NCBI GenBank assembly: GCA_900551965.1
Contig: URYF01000066.1
Span: forward strand, 1 to 8,873
Direction: 5' to 3'
Origin: an uncultured bacterium
Lineage (GTDB): Bacteria > Cyanobacteriota > Vampirovibrionia > Gastranaerophilales > Gastranaerophilaceae
DNA length: 8,873 bases
The notes under the pieces are model-generated. The model did no database searches and was not told the DNA's origin. It saw only the letters and a program-made list of their open reading frames with translations. Of this stretch, positions 1 through 5,366 are shown one piece after another (the first letter of the stretch is position 1; the number at the start of each line of letters is the position of its first letter). The position numbers and the translations under genes were made by a program.

Positions 1-2
1 AG

Positions 3-149
3 ATTTTAAGTACAATATCTATATTTTTAATTATAATTTTATTTTTGATAATTTTCATTAATTCATTTTATGTTGTAGCTTCAGAAAGCATGATAGAACT
101 AGATTTGTTAAATAAGTCAGAATATAAAGCTAGTGAAATTTTATATTAA
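3..149 (+). pseudogene. Signal-peptide end of a frameshifted exported protein (5' end outside window)
   Basis: From base 3 this frame is open without a start codon and reads a strongly hydrophobic stretch (ILSTISIFLIIILFLIIF, then INSFYVVASES), which looks like a Sec signal peptide or membrane anchor, followed by about 20 polar residues ending KASEILY and a stop at 147-149. The true start is probably a few bases upstream of the window. Dropping one T from the TTTT run at 139-142 makes this frame continue as ...EYKASEI-YINYFQETGK... into the frame of the following ORF. The two pieces are therefore probably one gene of about 180 codons broken by one base. It could be a real pseudogene or an assembly/sequencing error. 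Confidence 0.6.
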
Positions 150-555
150 CTATTTTCAAGAAACAGGTAAATTAATGCCTATGATAACGTCTTCAGAATT
201 GCAACAGGTAAGGTTAGAAGATGTAAAAGCTTATGAGGTTGATTTGAATAATGATAAGCAAAAAGAGGTTATAGGAGTTATTTACTCCCCTCTTACTATG
301 GGAAAGTTGGGTTATGAACTTTTTATTTTAGAAAAATATGGTAAAAATAAATATAAGAATATTGCCTGGAGTTTAGTATTTGCTCCTTATGAAAAAGTTT
401 ATATATTAACAACGAAGCATAACGGATATAAAAATATTATATTTCGTAGTTCAAAATTTTTAGGGTCAAAAATGTACATGACCGAATATGAAAACGAAAT
501 GTATTATAATGACTTTCTTTTTTCTGTTTATATGTTTTTTGCAACTCGACCATAA
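133..555 (+). CDS. Body of a small exported protein with a D-L-N-N-D core (downstream part of the frameshifted gene)
   Basis: This is a 140-aa frame whose only upstream start is the GTG at 133. That GTG has no Shine-Dalgarno sequence and lies inside the preceding signal-peptide frame, so it is probably not a native start. The residues include D37-L-N-N-D41 followed by K-E-V-I-G (44-48), resembling the calcium-loop-like DxNxD core of FG-GAP/VCBS-type repeats. Next come an aromatic/hydrophobic stretch (GYELFILEKYG, 60-70) and a NGYKNIIF segment near 96-103. I recall this arrangement from small secreted proteins of gut Melainabacteria, but no function is established. It contains no enzyme motif. 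Joined to the hydrophobic stretch upstream, it would be periplasmic or surface exposed. It is AT-rich and sits next to a lysozyme-like gene, which suggests an accessory locus. Alone, the 140-aa product would lack an export signal. Confidence 0.6.
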   Translation: MKFYINYFQETGKLMPMITSSELQQVRLEDVKAYEVDLNNDKQKEVIGVIYSPLTMGKLGYELFILEKYGKNKYKNIAWSLVFAPYEKVYILTTKHNGYKNIIFRSSKFLGSKMYMTEYENEMYYNDFLFSVYMFFATRP

Positions 556-585
556 TTTTGTTAGAGATAGTATTTTAGCATTTAA

Positions 586-608
586 GTAAGATATATGAAT
601 TATCTTAC
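586..608. repeat. Perfect 8-bp inverted repeat (GTAAGATA / TATCTTAC, 7-nt loop)
   Basis: GTAAGATA at 586-593 pairs with TATCTTAC at 601-608 around the loop TATGAAT. It lies between the frameshifted gene and the lysozyme-like gene, 43 bp before the latter's start. The stem is AT-rich and is followed by GATATTTTATTGG rather than a continuous T-run, so it is a poor intrinsic terminator. A weak terminator, an RNA hairpin or a dimeric repressor operator are all possible. The ATG at 595 falls in the loop. Confidence 0.5.
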
Positions 609-639
609 GATATTTTATTGGTTAATTTACAAAATAAAA

Positions 640-645
640 AAGGAG
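640..645 (+). promoter_or_regulatory. Ribosome binding site fixing the start at 652
   Basis: AAGGAG lies 6 nt before the ATG at 652. The upstream in-frame ATG at 595 sits in a hairpin loop and has no such site, so translation should begin at 652, giving MQKSYDEF rather than MNYLTIFY. Confidence 0.75.
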
Positions 646-651
646 AAAGGT

Positions 652-1077
652 ATGCAAAAATCTTATGATGAATTTTTACGTGATTTAGGTATAAGTGAAT
701 CTAGTGGAAGATATAATATACAAAACGAATATGGTTATTTAGGTAAGTATCAGATGGGAGAACAAGCCTTAGTTGCGGCAGGGTATTATAAACCAAAATT
801 AAATTATAATAATAAGTGGGATGGAGAGTTTACTGGAAAAGATGGAGTTTATAGTGTAAATAATAGGACTTCTTATCCAACAGGCTATGCATCAAATATT
901 TCAAATACCACCCATATCTTCACCCCAGAAGAAATAGGGAAAATGACACCTGAGGAATTTACGCAAAACGAGGGTGTAATAATGAACCAATTAAAACAAG
1001 GTCAAATACAGCCCGGAAGAATACAGAATTATGCAGGCTATGTAAACCCAGTAACCGGAGATAATATAAATTTTTAA
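652..1077 (+). CDS. Small lysozyme/transglycosylase-like protein with a phage/toxin-like C-terminal motif
   Basis: A 141-aa protein without a signal peptide. Residues 13-37 (G-I-S-E-S-S-G-R-Y ... G-Y-L-G-K-Y-Q-M-G-E) match the core of lysozyme-like peptidoglycan hydrolase domains found in phage tail proteins and secreted effectors. There a Glu at the start of E-S/x-G-x-Y is catalytic (E16 here) and G-x-x-G-K-Y-Q-x-G forms the glycan-binding strand (28-36). W56 and the F-T-G-K-D-G turn (60-65) also fit. After that the family usually continues with more helices. Here it changes into a segment (90-119) reading F-T-P-E-E-I-G-K-M-T-P-E-E-F...N-E...I-M-N-Q-L-K-x-G-x-I, which I associate with C-termini of phage and toxin-related proteins. 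It may be a truncated or chimeric effector module, or an active minimal domain. The start is chosen from the strong RBS; the frame is open to 595. Peptidoglycan cleavage is inference. Confidence 0.7.
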   Translation: MQKSYDEFLRDLGISESSGRYNIQNEYGYLGKYQMGEQALVAAGYYKPKLNYNNKWDGEFTGKDGVYSVNNRTSYPTGYASNISNTTHIFTPEEIGKMTPEEFTQNEGVIMNQLKQGQIQPGRIQNYAGYVNPVTGDNINF

Positions 1078-1097
1078 GTTCAAGAACTTTACCCTGC

Positions 1098-1126
1098 TTG
1101 CTTTTTTTTTTCTATAATATTATAAT
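1098..1126 (+). promoter_or_regulatory. Probable sigma-70 promoter for the CNNM/CorC-like gene
   Basis: TTGCTT at 1098-1103 and a perfect TATAAT at 1121-1126 are separated by 17 bp. A second overlapping TATAAT lies at 1113-1118. Initiation near 1133 would give a leader of about 24 nt containing AAAGGA (1141-1146), 10 nt before the ATG. The -35 matches only its first three bases. The promoter runs through the T-run at 1102-1111 that follows the previous gene. Confidence 0.5.
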
Positions 1127-1156
1127 GAATTCTGTAAAATAAAGGAAAATAACAGG

Positions 1157-2500
1157 ATGAGTGAGTCGAGTTTGGGAATAATCCTTTCAAACTGGTTGAT
1201 AGTTTTTATATTATTGTTAGTAAACGGGTTCTTTGTTGCTGCGGAATTTGCAATTGTACGAGCAAGAAGAACGAAGATAGAACAACTTACAAAAGATGGT
1301 AATGTTGATGCCAAATTAGCTTTAAAGGCGCTTGAAGATATGAATTTCTTCATAGCGGCTGTTCAAGTTGGGGTTACTATTGCCAGTATTGGGATTGGTT
1401 GGTTTGGTTCTCCGACTATTGAGATGATGATGAAGCCCTTGCTTGATGATTTCCCGTCAGCTCATATGTATTTGACTCCATTAACCGCTGTTGTTGCGTT
1501 TTTAGTGATAACTTTCTTACATGTTGTGATTGGAGAACAGGTTCCAAAATGTATTGCTCTTCAATATCCTGAAAAAATTTCTCTGTATGTCGCAAAACCT
1601 ATGGATTTATTCATGACTATTTCAAAGCCGTTTGTATGGAGTTTGAATGTCGCTTGTAACGGGATTTTGAAACTTTTTAGAGTTCCTATCAGCCCTGCAA
1701 GAGTTGTCCACACTATTGATGATTTAGATTTGCTTGTAGATACAAGTTATGATGAAGGTGTGCTTAACGAAACAGAGAAAGATATGCTTCATAATATGTT
1801 TAATTTTTCTGATTTAACAGCAAGAGAAGTTATGATCCCTCGTACAGATATGATTTGTGTTCCTAATGATATAACTTTAGATGAACTAAACAAGGTTGCA
1901 ACAGAAAATCAATATACAAGATATCCCGTATATGAAGGCGATATTGATCATATTACAGGTTTGGTTCACGTTAAAGATTTGTATTCGCTTTCTATAAAAG
2001 ATGAGGTTTGCCCTATTGAAAAACTTCAAAGAAAAATAATGATGATTCCGGAAACTATTACTATGGATAATTTAGTTCGTGAATTTAAGAAAAATAACAG
2101 TCAAATGGCGGTTGTTGTAGATGAGTTTGGCGGAACTTCCGGTATTATCACTTTGGAAGATGTTATTGAAGAAATTTTCGGTGATGTACAAGATGAATTT
2201 GATGAAGAAGCTGAGTTTGATATAAAAGAAATTAAAACAAATTTATACCTTGCAAATGGAATGCTTCGTCTTGATGAGTTGGCAGATTTTTTTGATATTC
2301 CGGAAGGCAAGCTTGAGGTTGAAGATGTTGATACGATAGCAGGTCTTGTTGTGAAAGAACTTGGACGTTTGGCGCAGTTGGATGATGTAGTTAAATATAA
2401 CGGATTTACTTTTACTGTAAAAGAAGTTGACGGTGCAAGGATTACCAAACTTTTAATTTTAAAAGAAACCGAAACTCAGGAAGTAAAAATCGAAGGATAG
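1157..2500 (+). CDS. CNNM/CorC (HlyC) family membrane protein with DUF21, paired CBS and CorC_HlyC domains
   Basis: A 447-aa complete member of the family called hemolysin-C-like, CorC/MpfA or CNNM, linked to Mg2+/divalent metal export or homeostasis in the inner membrane. Domains in order: DUF21/CNNM membrane domain at about 7-205, with hydrophobic segments at 8-29 (L-V-N-G-F-F-V-A-A-E-F-A), 63-84 (A-V-Q-V-G-V-T-I-A-S-I-G-I-G) and 106-125, then G-E-Q-V-P-K (126-131). Next come E-K-D-M-L-H-N-M-F-N-F (207-217) and the start of the first CBS motif (V-M-I-P-R-T-D-M, 225-232). The second CBS domain spans about 290-342 and contains the signature V-V-D-E-F-G-G-T-S-G-I-I-T-L-E-D-V-I-E-E-I-F-G-D, and a CorC_HlyC domain occupies about 358-436. 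Length and motif order are normal. CBS domains usually bind adenine nucleotides. No transporter partner gene is adjacent, so it is probably a stand-alone housekeeping gene. True haemolysin activity is unlikely. Confidence 0.93.
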   Translation: MSESSLGIILSNWLIVFILLLVNGFFVAAEFAIVRARRTKIEQLTKDGNVDAKLALKALEDMNFFIAAVQVGVTIASIGIGWFGSPTIEMMMKPLLDDFPSAHMYLTPLTAVVAFLVITFLHVVIGEQVPKCIALQYPEKISLYVAKPMDLFMTISKPFVWSLNVACNGILKLFRVPISPARVVHTIDDLDLLVDTSYDEGVLNETEKDMLHNMFNFSDLTAREVMIPRTDMICVPNDITLDELNKVATENQYTRYPVYEGDIDHITGLVHVKDLYSLSIKDEVCPIEKLQRKIMMIPETITMDNLVREFKKNNSQMAVVVDEFGGTSGIITLEDVIEEIFGDVQDEFDEEAEFDIKEIKTNLYLANGMLRLDELADFFDIPEGKLEVEDVDTIAGLVVKELGRLAQLDDVVKYNGFTFTVKEVDGARITKLLILKETETQEVKIEG

Positions 2501-2539
2501 AATGTTCTGCATTTTGTTATTTCTCGTATAAATGTTCGG

Positions 2540-2567
2540 TTTACTTTTTTAAAAAATTCATTATTAT
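2540..2567 (+). promoter_or_regulatory. Possible promoter placing transcription start at or near the ATG of the next gene
   Basis: TTTACT (2540-2545), a 16-bp spacer and TATTAT (2562-2567) end 6 nt before the ATG at 2574. If used, the transcript would begin at or very near the start codon. Consistent with this, only a very weak purine stretch (AAGAA) precedes the ATG. An isolated TATAAA at 2527-2532 is an alternative -10, but it lacks a convincing -35. Confidence 0.35.
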
Positions 2568-2573
2568 AAGAAT

Positions 2574-3161
2574 ATGAAAAAGTTTTTAATTATTGCAATG
2601 GTTGGATTTTTAATATTGTTAAGCCCAAAAGCTATGGCTGATGATGTAGATATGCCTGCTACCGGTGATTTGTGGGATAATTGGGGTACGAGCCAGGATT
2701 TTTACGGGCAGGATAAAAAGGGTGTTTCTGATGAAGAATTTAACAAAACGGTTGACAAATTAAAAGAAAAGCAGAACAAATTTGGCAAGTTATTTAAGAA
2801 AAAGACGGTTCCAAAAGGAGAAGAATTTAGCCAAAGTAATGAAACTGAAATTATAAATGAACATTCAGAAAAAGATACCCTGCCGGTTGTTTGTGTTCCT
2901 GTTGAATTAAGTGCCGGGGAAGGTTTTGTGCCTGTTGGTCATTATCAGGTTAAAGGAGAAAAAGACGGCGATAATATTGTATTAAAATTATACCAGTCTC
3001 AATATATGATGGCTCAGTTCCCTGCAGTTGAGACAAATGATGATTTTGGACAGGATACAATTTCTTTTGCCCAATTACTGGAAGCTGAAGACGGGCAGAT
3101 AAAATTAATATACGGTTCGTTAGATTTTAATGCGTATTCAATAATAAAAATAAAAAATTAG
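2574..3161 (+). CDS. Exported protein of unknown function, probably periplasmic
   Basis: A 195-aa protein with a clear Sec signal peptide: M-K-K, a hydrophobic core FLIIAMVGFLILLS and a likely cleavage after A-M-A at about residue 22, before D-D-V-D-M. The mature part begins acidic and aromatic (GDLWDNWGTSQDFYG). It then has a Lys/Glu-rich, probably helical or coiled stretch at about 53-80 (E-E-F-N-K-T-V-D-K-L-K-E-K...K-L-F-K-K-K). The C-terminal half looks beta-rich (VVCVPVELSAG, FVPVGHYQV, NIVLKLYQSQYMMAQFPAVETNDDFG, IKLIYGSLDFNAYSIIKIK). The M-A-Q-F-P-A-V-E-T-N-D-D-F region may be the conserved core. I do not recognise a characterised family; it resembles uncharacterised exported proteins I associate with gut Melainabacteria. 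The only Cys (residue 107) is not in a lipobox, so it is not a lipoprotein. It shares its strand with the genes on both sides but is separated by gaps of 73 and 113 bp that each contain promoter-like sequence, so it may be monocistronic. Confidence 0.8.
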   Translation: MKKFLIIAMVGFLILLSPKAMADDVDMPATGDLWDNWGTSQDFYGQDKKGVSDEEFNKTVDKLKEKQNKFGKLFKKKTVPKGEEFSQSNETEIINEHSEKDTLPVVCVPVELSAGEGFVPVGHYQVKGEKDGDNIVLKLYQSQYMMAQFPAVETNDDFGQDTISFAQLLEAEDGQIKLIYGSLDFNAYSIIKIKN

Positions 3162-3189
3162 GATAATTATTACGAAATATTACAAAAGA

Positions 3190-3218
3190 TTGTCAAAACC
3201 CTAAAGTTTCGGGATAAA
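3190..3218 (+). promoter_or_regulatory. Sigma-70-type promoter candidate overlapping the sigma-28-like site
   Basis: TTGTCA (3190-3195, 5 of 6 to consensus), a 17-bp spacer and GATAAA (3213-3218, 4 of 6). It would start near 3225, giving a leader of about 50 nt before the ATG at 3275. It overlaps the sigma-28-like elements, so the two polymerase forms could not bind together. Which one is used cannot be decided from sequence. Confidence 0.4.
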
Positions 3219-3229
3219 AATGCCGTAGA
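3202..3229 (+). promoter_or_regulatory. Sigma-28 (FliA/SigD)-like promoter
   Basis: TAAAGTTT at 3202-3209 equals the known flagellar sigma-28 -35 consensus in all eight bases. GCCGTAGA at 3222-3229 shares the invariant GCCG core of the -10 consensus GCCGATAA, with 5 of 8 matching overall. The gap is 12 bp against a usual 11. The position, about 45 bp upstream of the preferred ATG at 3275, is suitable. No similar box was noticed before any other gene in the window. Whether this genome encodes a sigma-28 is unknown. Confidence 0.5.
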
Positions 3230-3258
3230 CATGATTAAGCGAAAAAAGACTACATGTC
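3228..3258. repeat. Short inverted repeat GACATG / CATGTC
   Basis: GACATG (3228-3233) and CATGTC (3253-3258) are perfect inverted copies 19 bp apart, just downstream of the promoter candidates. The right arm includes the ATG at 3254 and ends 1 bp before the AAAGGA ribosome-binding site at 3260. It could be an operator or a leader hairpin, but six base pairs may be chance. Confidence 0.25.
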
Positions 3259-3259
3259 G

Positions 3260-3265
3260 AAAGGA
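3260..3265 (+). promoter_or_regulatory. Ribosome binding site favouring the start at 3275
   Basis: AAAGGA lies 9 nt before the ATG at 3275. The in-frame ATG at 3254 is preceded only by GCGAAAAAAGACTAC, with no GG. The 3275 start gives the N-terminus MGLAASQARFL. Confidence 0.65.
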
Positions 3266-3274
3266 TTACGAAAA

Positions 3275-5353
3275 ATGGGATTGGCAGCTTCACAAGCTAG
3301 ATTTTTATGTTTAACAGCAAGAAAAGCTGATTGTGAATACAAATCAACTGAGCTTGCTCAGCAGAAATTGGAGATAACAAACCAGTTATCAGATATTTCT
3401 AATGAATATTCTTCTGCCATGAACGCTACAAAACTTATGTGGTCAAATGATGCGATTGATGGTGATTATGGTTTGTCATACAGTTTGCTTATGATGCCAT
3501 CTGCAATGAATGATTACAATCCGTATATGGTAACAACACCGTCCGGAGCAATTGTATTAAATTCTCAGTATGCAAAAGCAGCAAAAGCAGCCGGGATTTC
3601 AAAAGCCGGTGGTGGCGGTACTCAAGAATCAAGGGATAAATTTATATCTGCTCTTGTTGGAGAAGGTATTGTAACATCTGATACGGCAAAAGCTATTACC
3701 AAATATGATTATGAAATTGATGAAGAGTTATCAACAGACAACAAGGTTGTATTCAAGGATAATGTTCAAAAAAATGGCGGAATAGAGTGGAACCCTGCAG
3801 CAGGTATGGGTGCAGAACCTAAAAATAAAGCCTCTGTAGATGCAATGACTTTGGCAGATTTATGTATGAGTGAACTTATCGGACAGCAGACTGTCGACTG
3901 GGCAAAAATAATGGTGCCGGATGGTCAAATGACTGCTAAGGAAGTTGAGACTGAAAAGAAACGTTTAGGAGATTTGGTACAAAATGTATCAACGGGTACA
4001 TTTGATCAAAATGTTTCTAACCAGTTAAGCAGAGATTTGGCAAATTATAAAAACACTAATAGTGGTAAAATTGGACAAGCTGGTGGTCCTACCCAGGAGC
4101 AGTATGATAAAGAATGTGCCAGACTTGAAAAATTGATAGAATATACTAATAATATTGAAAATGTTGATAATCAGGGCTTTCTTATAGATGCTAATGACGC
4201 TCGTATTAAGGATGCAAATGGCAACGATATTAGTAAAAACGGAGCCATGAGTTTAATTCAACAGCAAATCAAGAGTGATTATGATAACTTTACTGCTACC
4301 GGTTCCGGTGTAGATTTTACTAATTATTTCAATGTTGGTAGTTATGATCTTGATAAAGCTCAAAATGGCAACAAGACATTCACTGTTGTACAAAATGGTG
4401 TAATTAATCATTATAAAGATGAAATTGCAAATATGACTCTTGGTGATATTTTATCCGGTAATATTGTAATTATGTCAAATAATGGTGGCGCATCTAATGC
4501 TGAAACCTTTTCAAAACAGATGTTAAAAATGTTGGATTCTTTAGTTGCAATTTTAGGGTATTCAACCACAGAAGATTTAACCGGTAAAGGTTTAAATGTT
4601 GATGAAGCTTCAGCTAAAGCTTTAAAATTTGCTTATGAAATGGTTAAAAATACATTCCTAAGACCAACAGACGTATCAGATACAGGGTCAAGATATAATG
4701 ATCACTCTATGACTGAAAACTCAGCATATTTGAATGCTGAAAATAGTAACAGAATTGGTTCTGATGGTGATAAAAAATATTATGGCTTGAGTTTATCAAA
4801 TATGATGTCTGCATTTTTGACATATTATGATAACGCATTAAACGGTGCTGATTCTCAGTACGTTGTTGGTAAAACGCTTGATACATCTATTTATGTAACA
4901 GATAATTCAGGTTATTACTATATTGCGCAGGGTGATGCTGATGCTGTAACCACAGCCGCGGGTAAATCTGCAGATTTCTTTGATGAGTTATACAATAATA
5001 TTTTAGAACATGGCTGGAGAGAAGATGCTGCTATTGATGATTCCGAGTACCTTGAAAGTGCTATAAAAGACGGGCGTTATTCAATGAGTTCTCTTAACCA
5101 AGATGGATATTACTACCAGACAAGATATAATGAAACCGGATATATGGTTGAAGTTTCAGATACAGATGCGATTGCAAGAGCTGAGGCTGAATTTACCTCT
5201 AAAAAAGCAGAATTAACTTATAAAGAAGATTCTATCGATTTACAGACAAAACAATTAGATGCTGAAATTTCTTCAATATCTACAGAATATGATACTGTTA
5301 AAGGCTTGATATCGAAAAGTATTGAAAAAACATTTGCAATGTTCTCAAGCTAA
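3275..5353 (+). CDS. Large coiled-coil-ended protein, flagellin/hook-like in architecture, function unknown
   Basis: A 692-aa protein from the ATG at 3275 (699 aa from 3254). Residues 1-58, starting M-G-L-A-A-S-Q-A-R-F-L, form a long helical region (E-Y-K-S-T-E-L-A-Q-Q-K-L-E-I-T-N-Q-L-S). Residues 629-692 form another helical coiled-coil-like region ending I-D-L-Q-T-K-Q-L-D-A-E-I-S-S-I...I-E-K-T-F-A-M-F-S-S. The 570 residues between are rich in Asn, Asp, Gly, Ser and Tyr, with no enzyme motif. Conserved helical ends flanking a variable centre, with no signal peptide, is the plan of axial proteins exported by the flagellar type III system (flagellin, FlgE, FlgK). I recall families with this N-terminus as common and multicopy in gut Melainabacteria but functionally undescribed. 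The sigma-28-like promoter upstream fits a late flagellar-type gene. No flagellar gene is adjacent, and the ends do not clearly match known D0 signatures, so homology to flagellar proteins is unproven. Two Cys near the N-terminus (residues 12 and 20) are unusual for axial proteins. Confidence 0.8.
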   Translation: MGLAASQARFLCLTARKADCEYKSTELAQQKLEITNQLSDISNEYSSAMNATKLMWSNDAIDGDYGLSYSLLMMPSAMNDYNPYMVTTPSGAIVLNSQYAKAAKAAGISKAGGGGTQESRDKFISALVGEGIVTSDTAKAITKYDYEIDEELSTDNKVVFKDNVQKNGGIEWNPAAGMGAEPKNKASVDAMTLADLCMSELIGQQTVDWAKIMVPDGQMTAKEVETEKKRLGDLVQNVSTGTFDQNVSNQLSRDLANYKNTNSGKIGQAGGPTQEQYDKECARLEKLIEYTNNIENVDNQGFLIDANDARIKDANGNDISKNGAMSLIQQQIKSDYDNFTATGSGVDFTNYFNVGSYDLDKAQNGNKTFTVVQNGVINHYKDEIANMTLGDILSGNIVIMSNNGGASNAETFSKQMLKMLDSLVAILGYSTTEDLTGKGLNVDEASAKALKFAYEMVKNTFLRPTDVSDTGSRYNDHSMTENSAYLNAENSNRIGSDGDKKYYGLSLSNMMSAFLTYYDNALNGADSQYVVGKTLDTSIYVTDNSGYYYIAQGDADAVTTAAGKSADFFDELYNNILEHGWREDAAIDDSEYLESAIKDGRYSMSSLNQDGYYYQTRYNETGYMVEVSDTDAIARAEAEFTSKKAELTYKEDSIDLQTKQLDAEISSISTEYDTVKGLISKSIEKTFAMFSS

Positions 5354-5366
5354 TAGGTGATAGATT

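Noticed and set aside
595..651. Upstream in-frame start giving a hydrophobic N-terminus (MNYLTIFYWLIYKIKKEKG) for the lysozyme-like protein
   Set aside because: It would resemble a signal sequence, but it has no RBS, begins in the hairpin loop and includes the strong AAGGAG that serves the ATG at 652.
1081..1111. CAAG ... CTTG followed by a long T-run, as a terminator for the lysozyme-like gene
   Set aside because: The stem would be only 4 bp with a 12-nt loop, too weak for a confident intrinsic terminator, and the T-run also forms part of a plausible promoter spacer.
1120..1353. Minus-strand open frame of 77 codons opposite the start of the CNNM/CorC gene
   Set aside because: It is antisense to the conserved membrane domain, resembles no known protein and has no RBS; a shadow frame.
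2101..2448. Minus-strand open frame of 115 codons, very Ser/Thr-rich
   Set aside because: It lies opposite the CBS and CorC_HlyC domains. Its Ser-rich composition is what the complement of Glu/Asp/Lys-rich codons gives.
2501..2537. Direct repeat AATGTTC at 2501-2507 and 2531-2537, spaced 30 bp
   Set aside because: Seven AT-rich bases repeated once is within chance, and neither copy has dyad symmetry.
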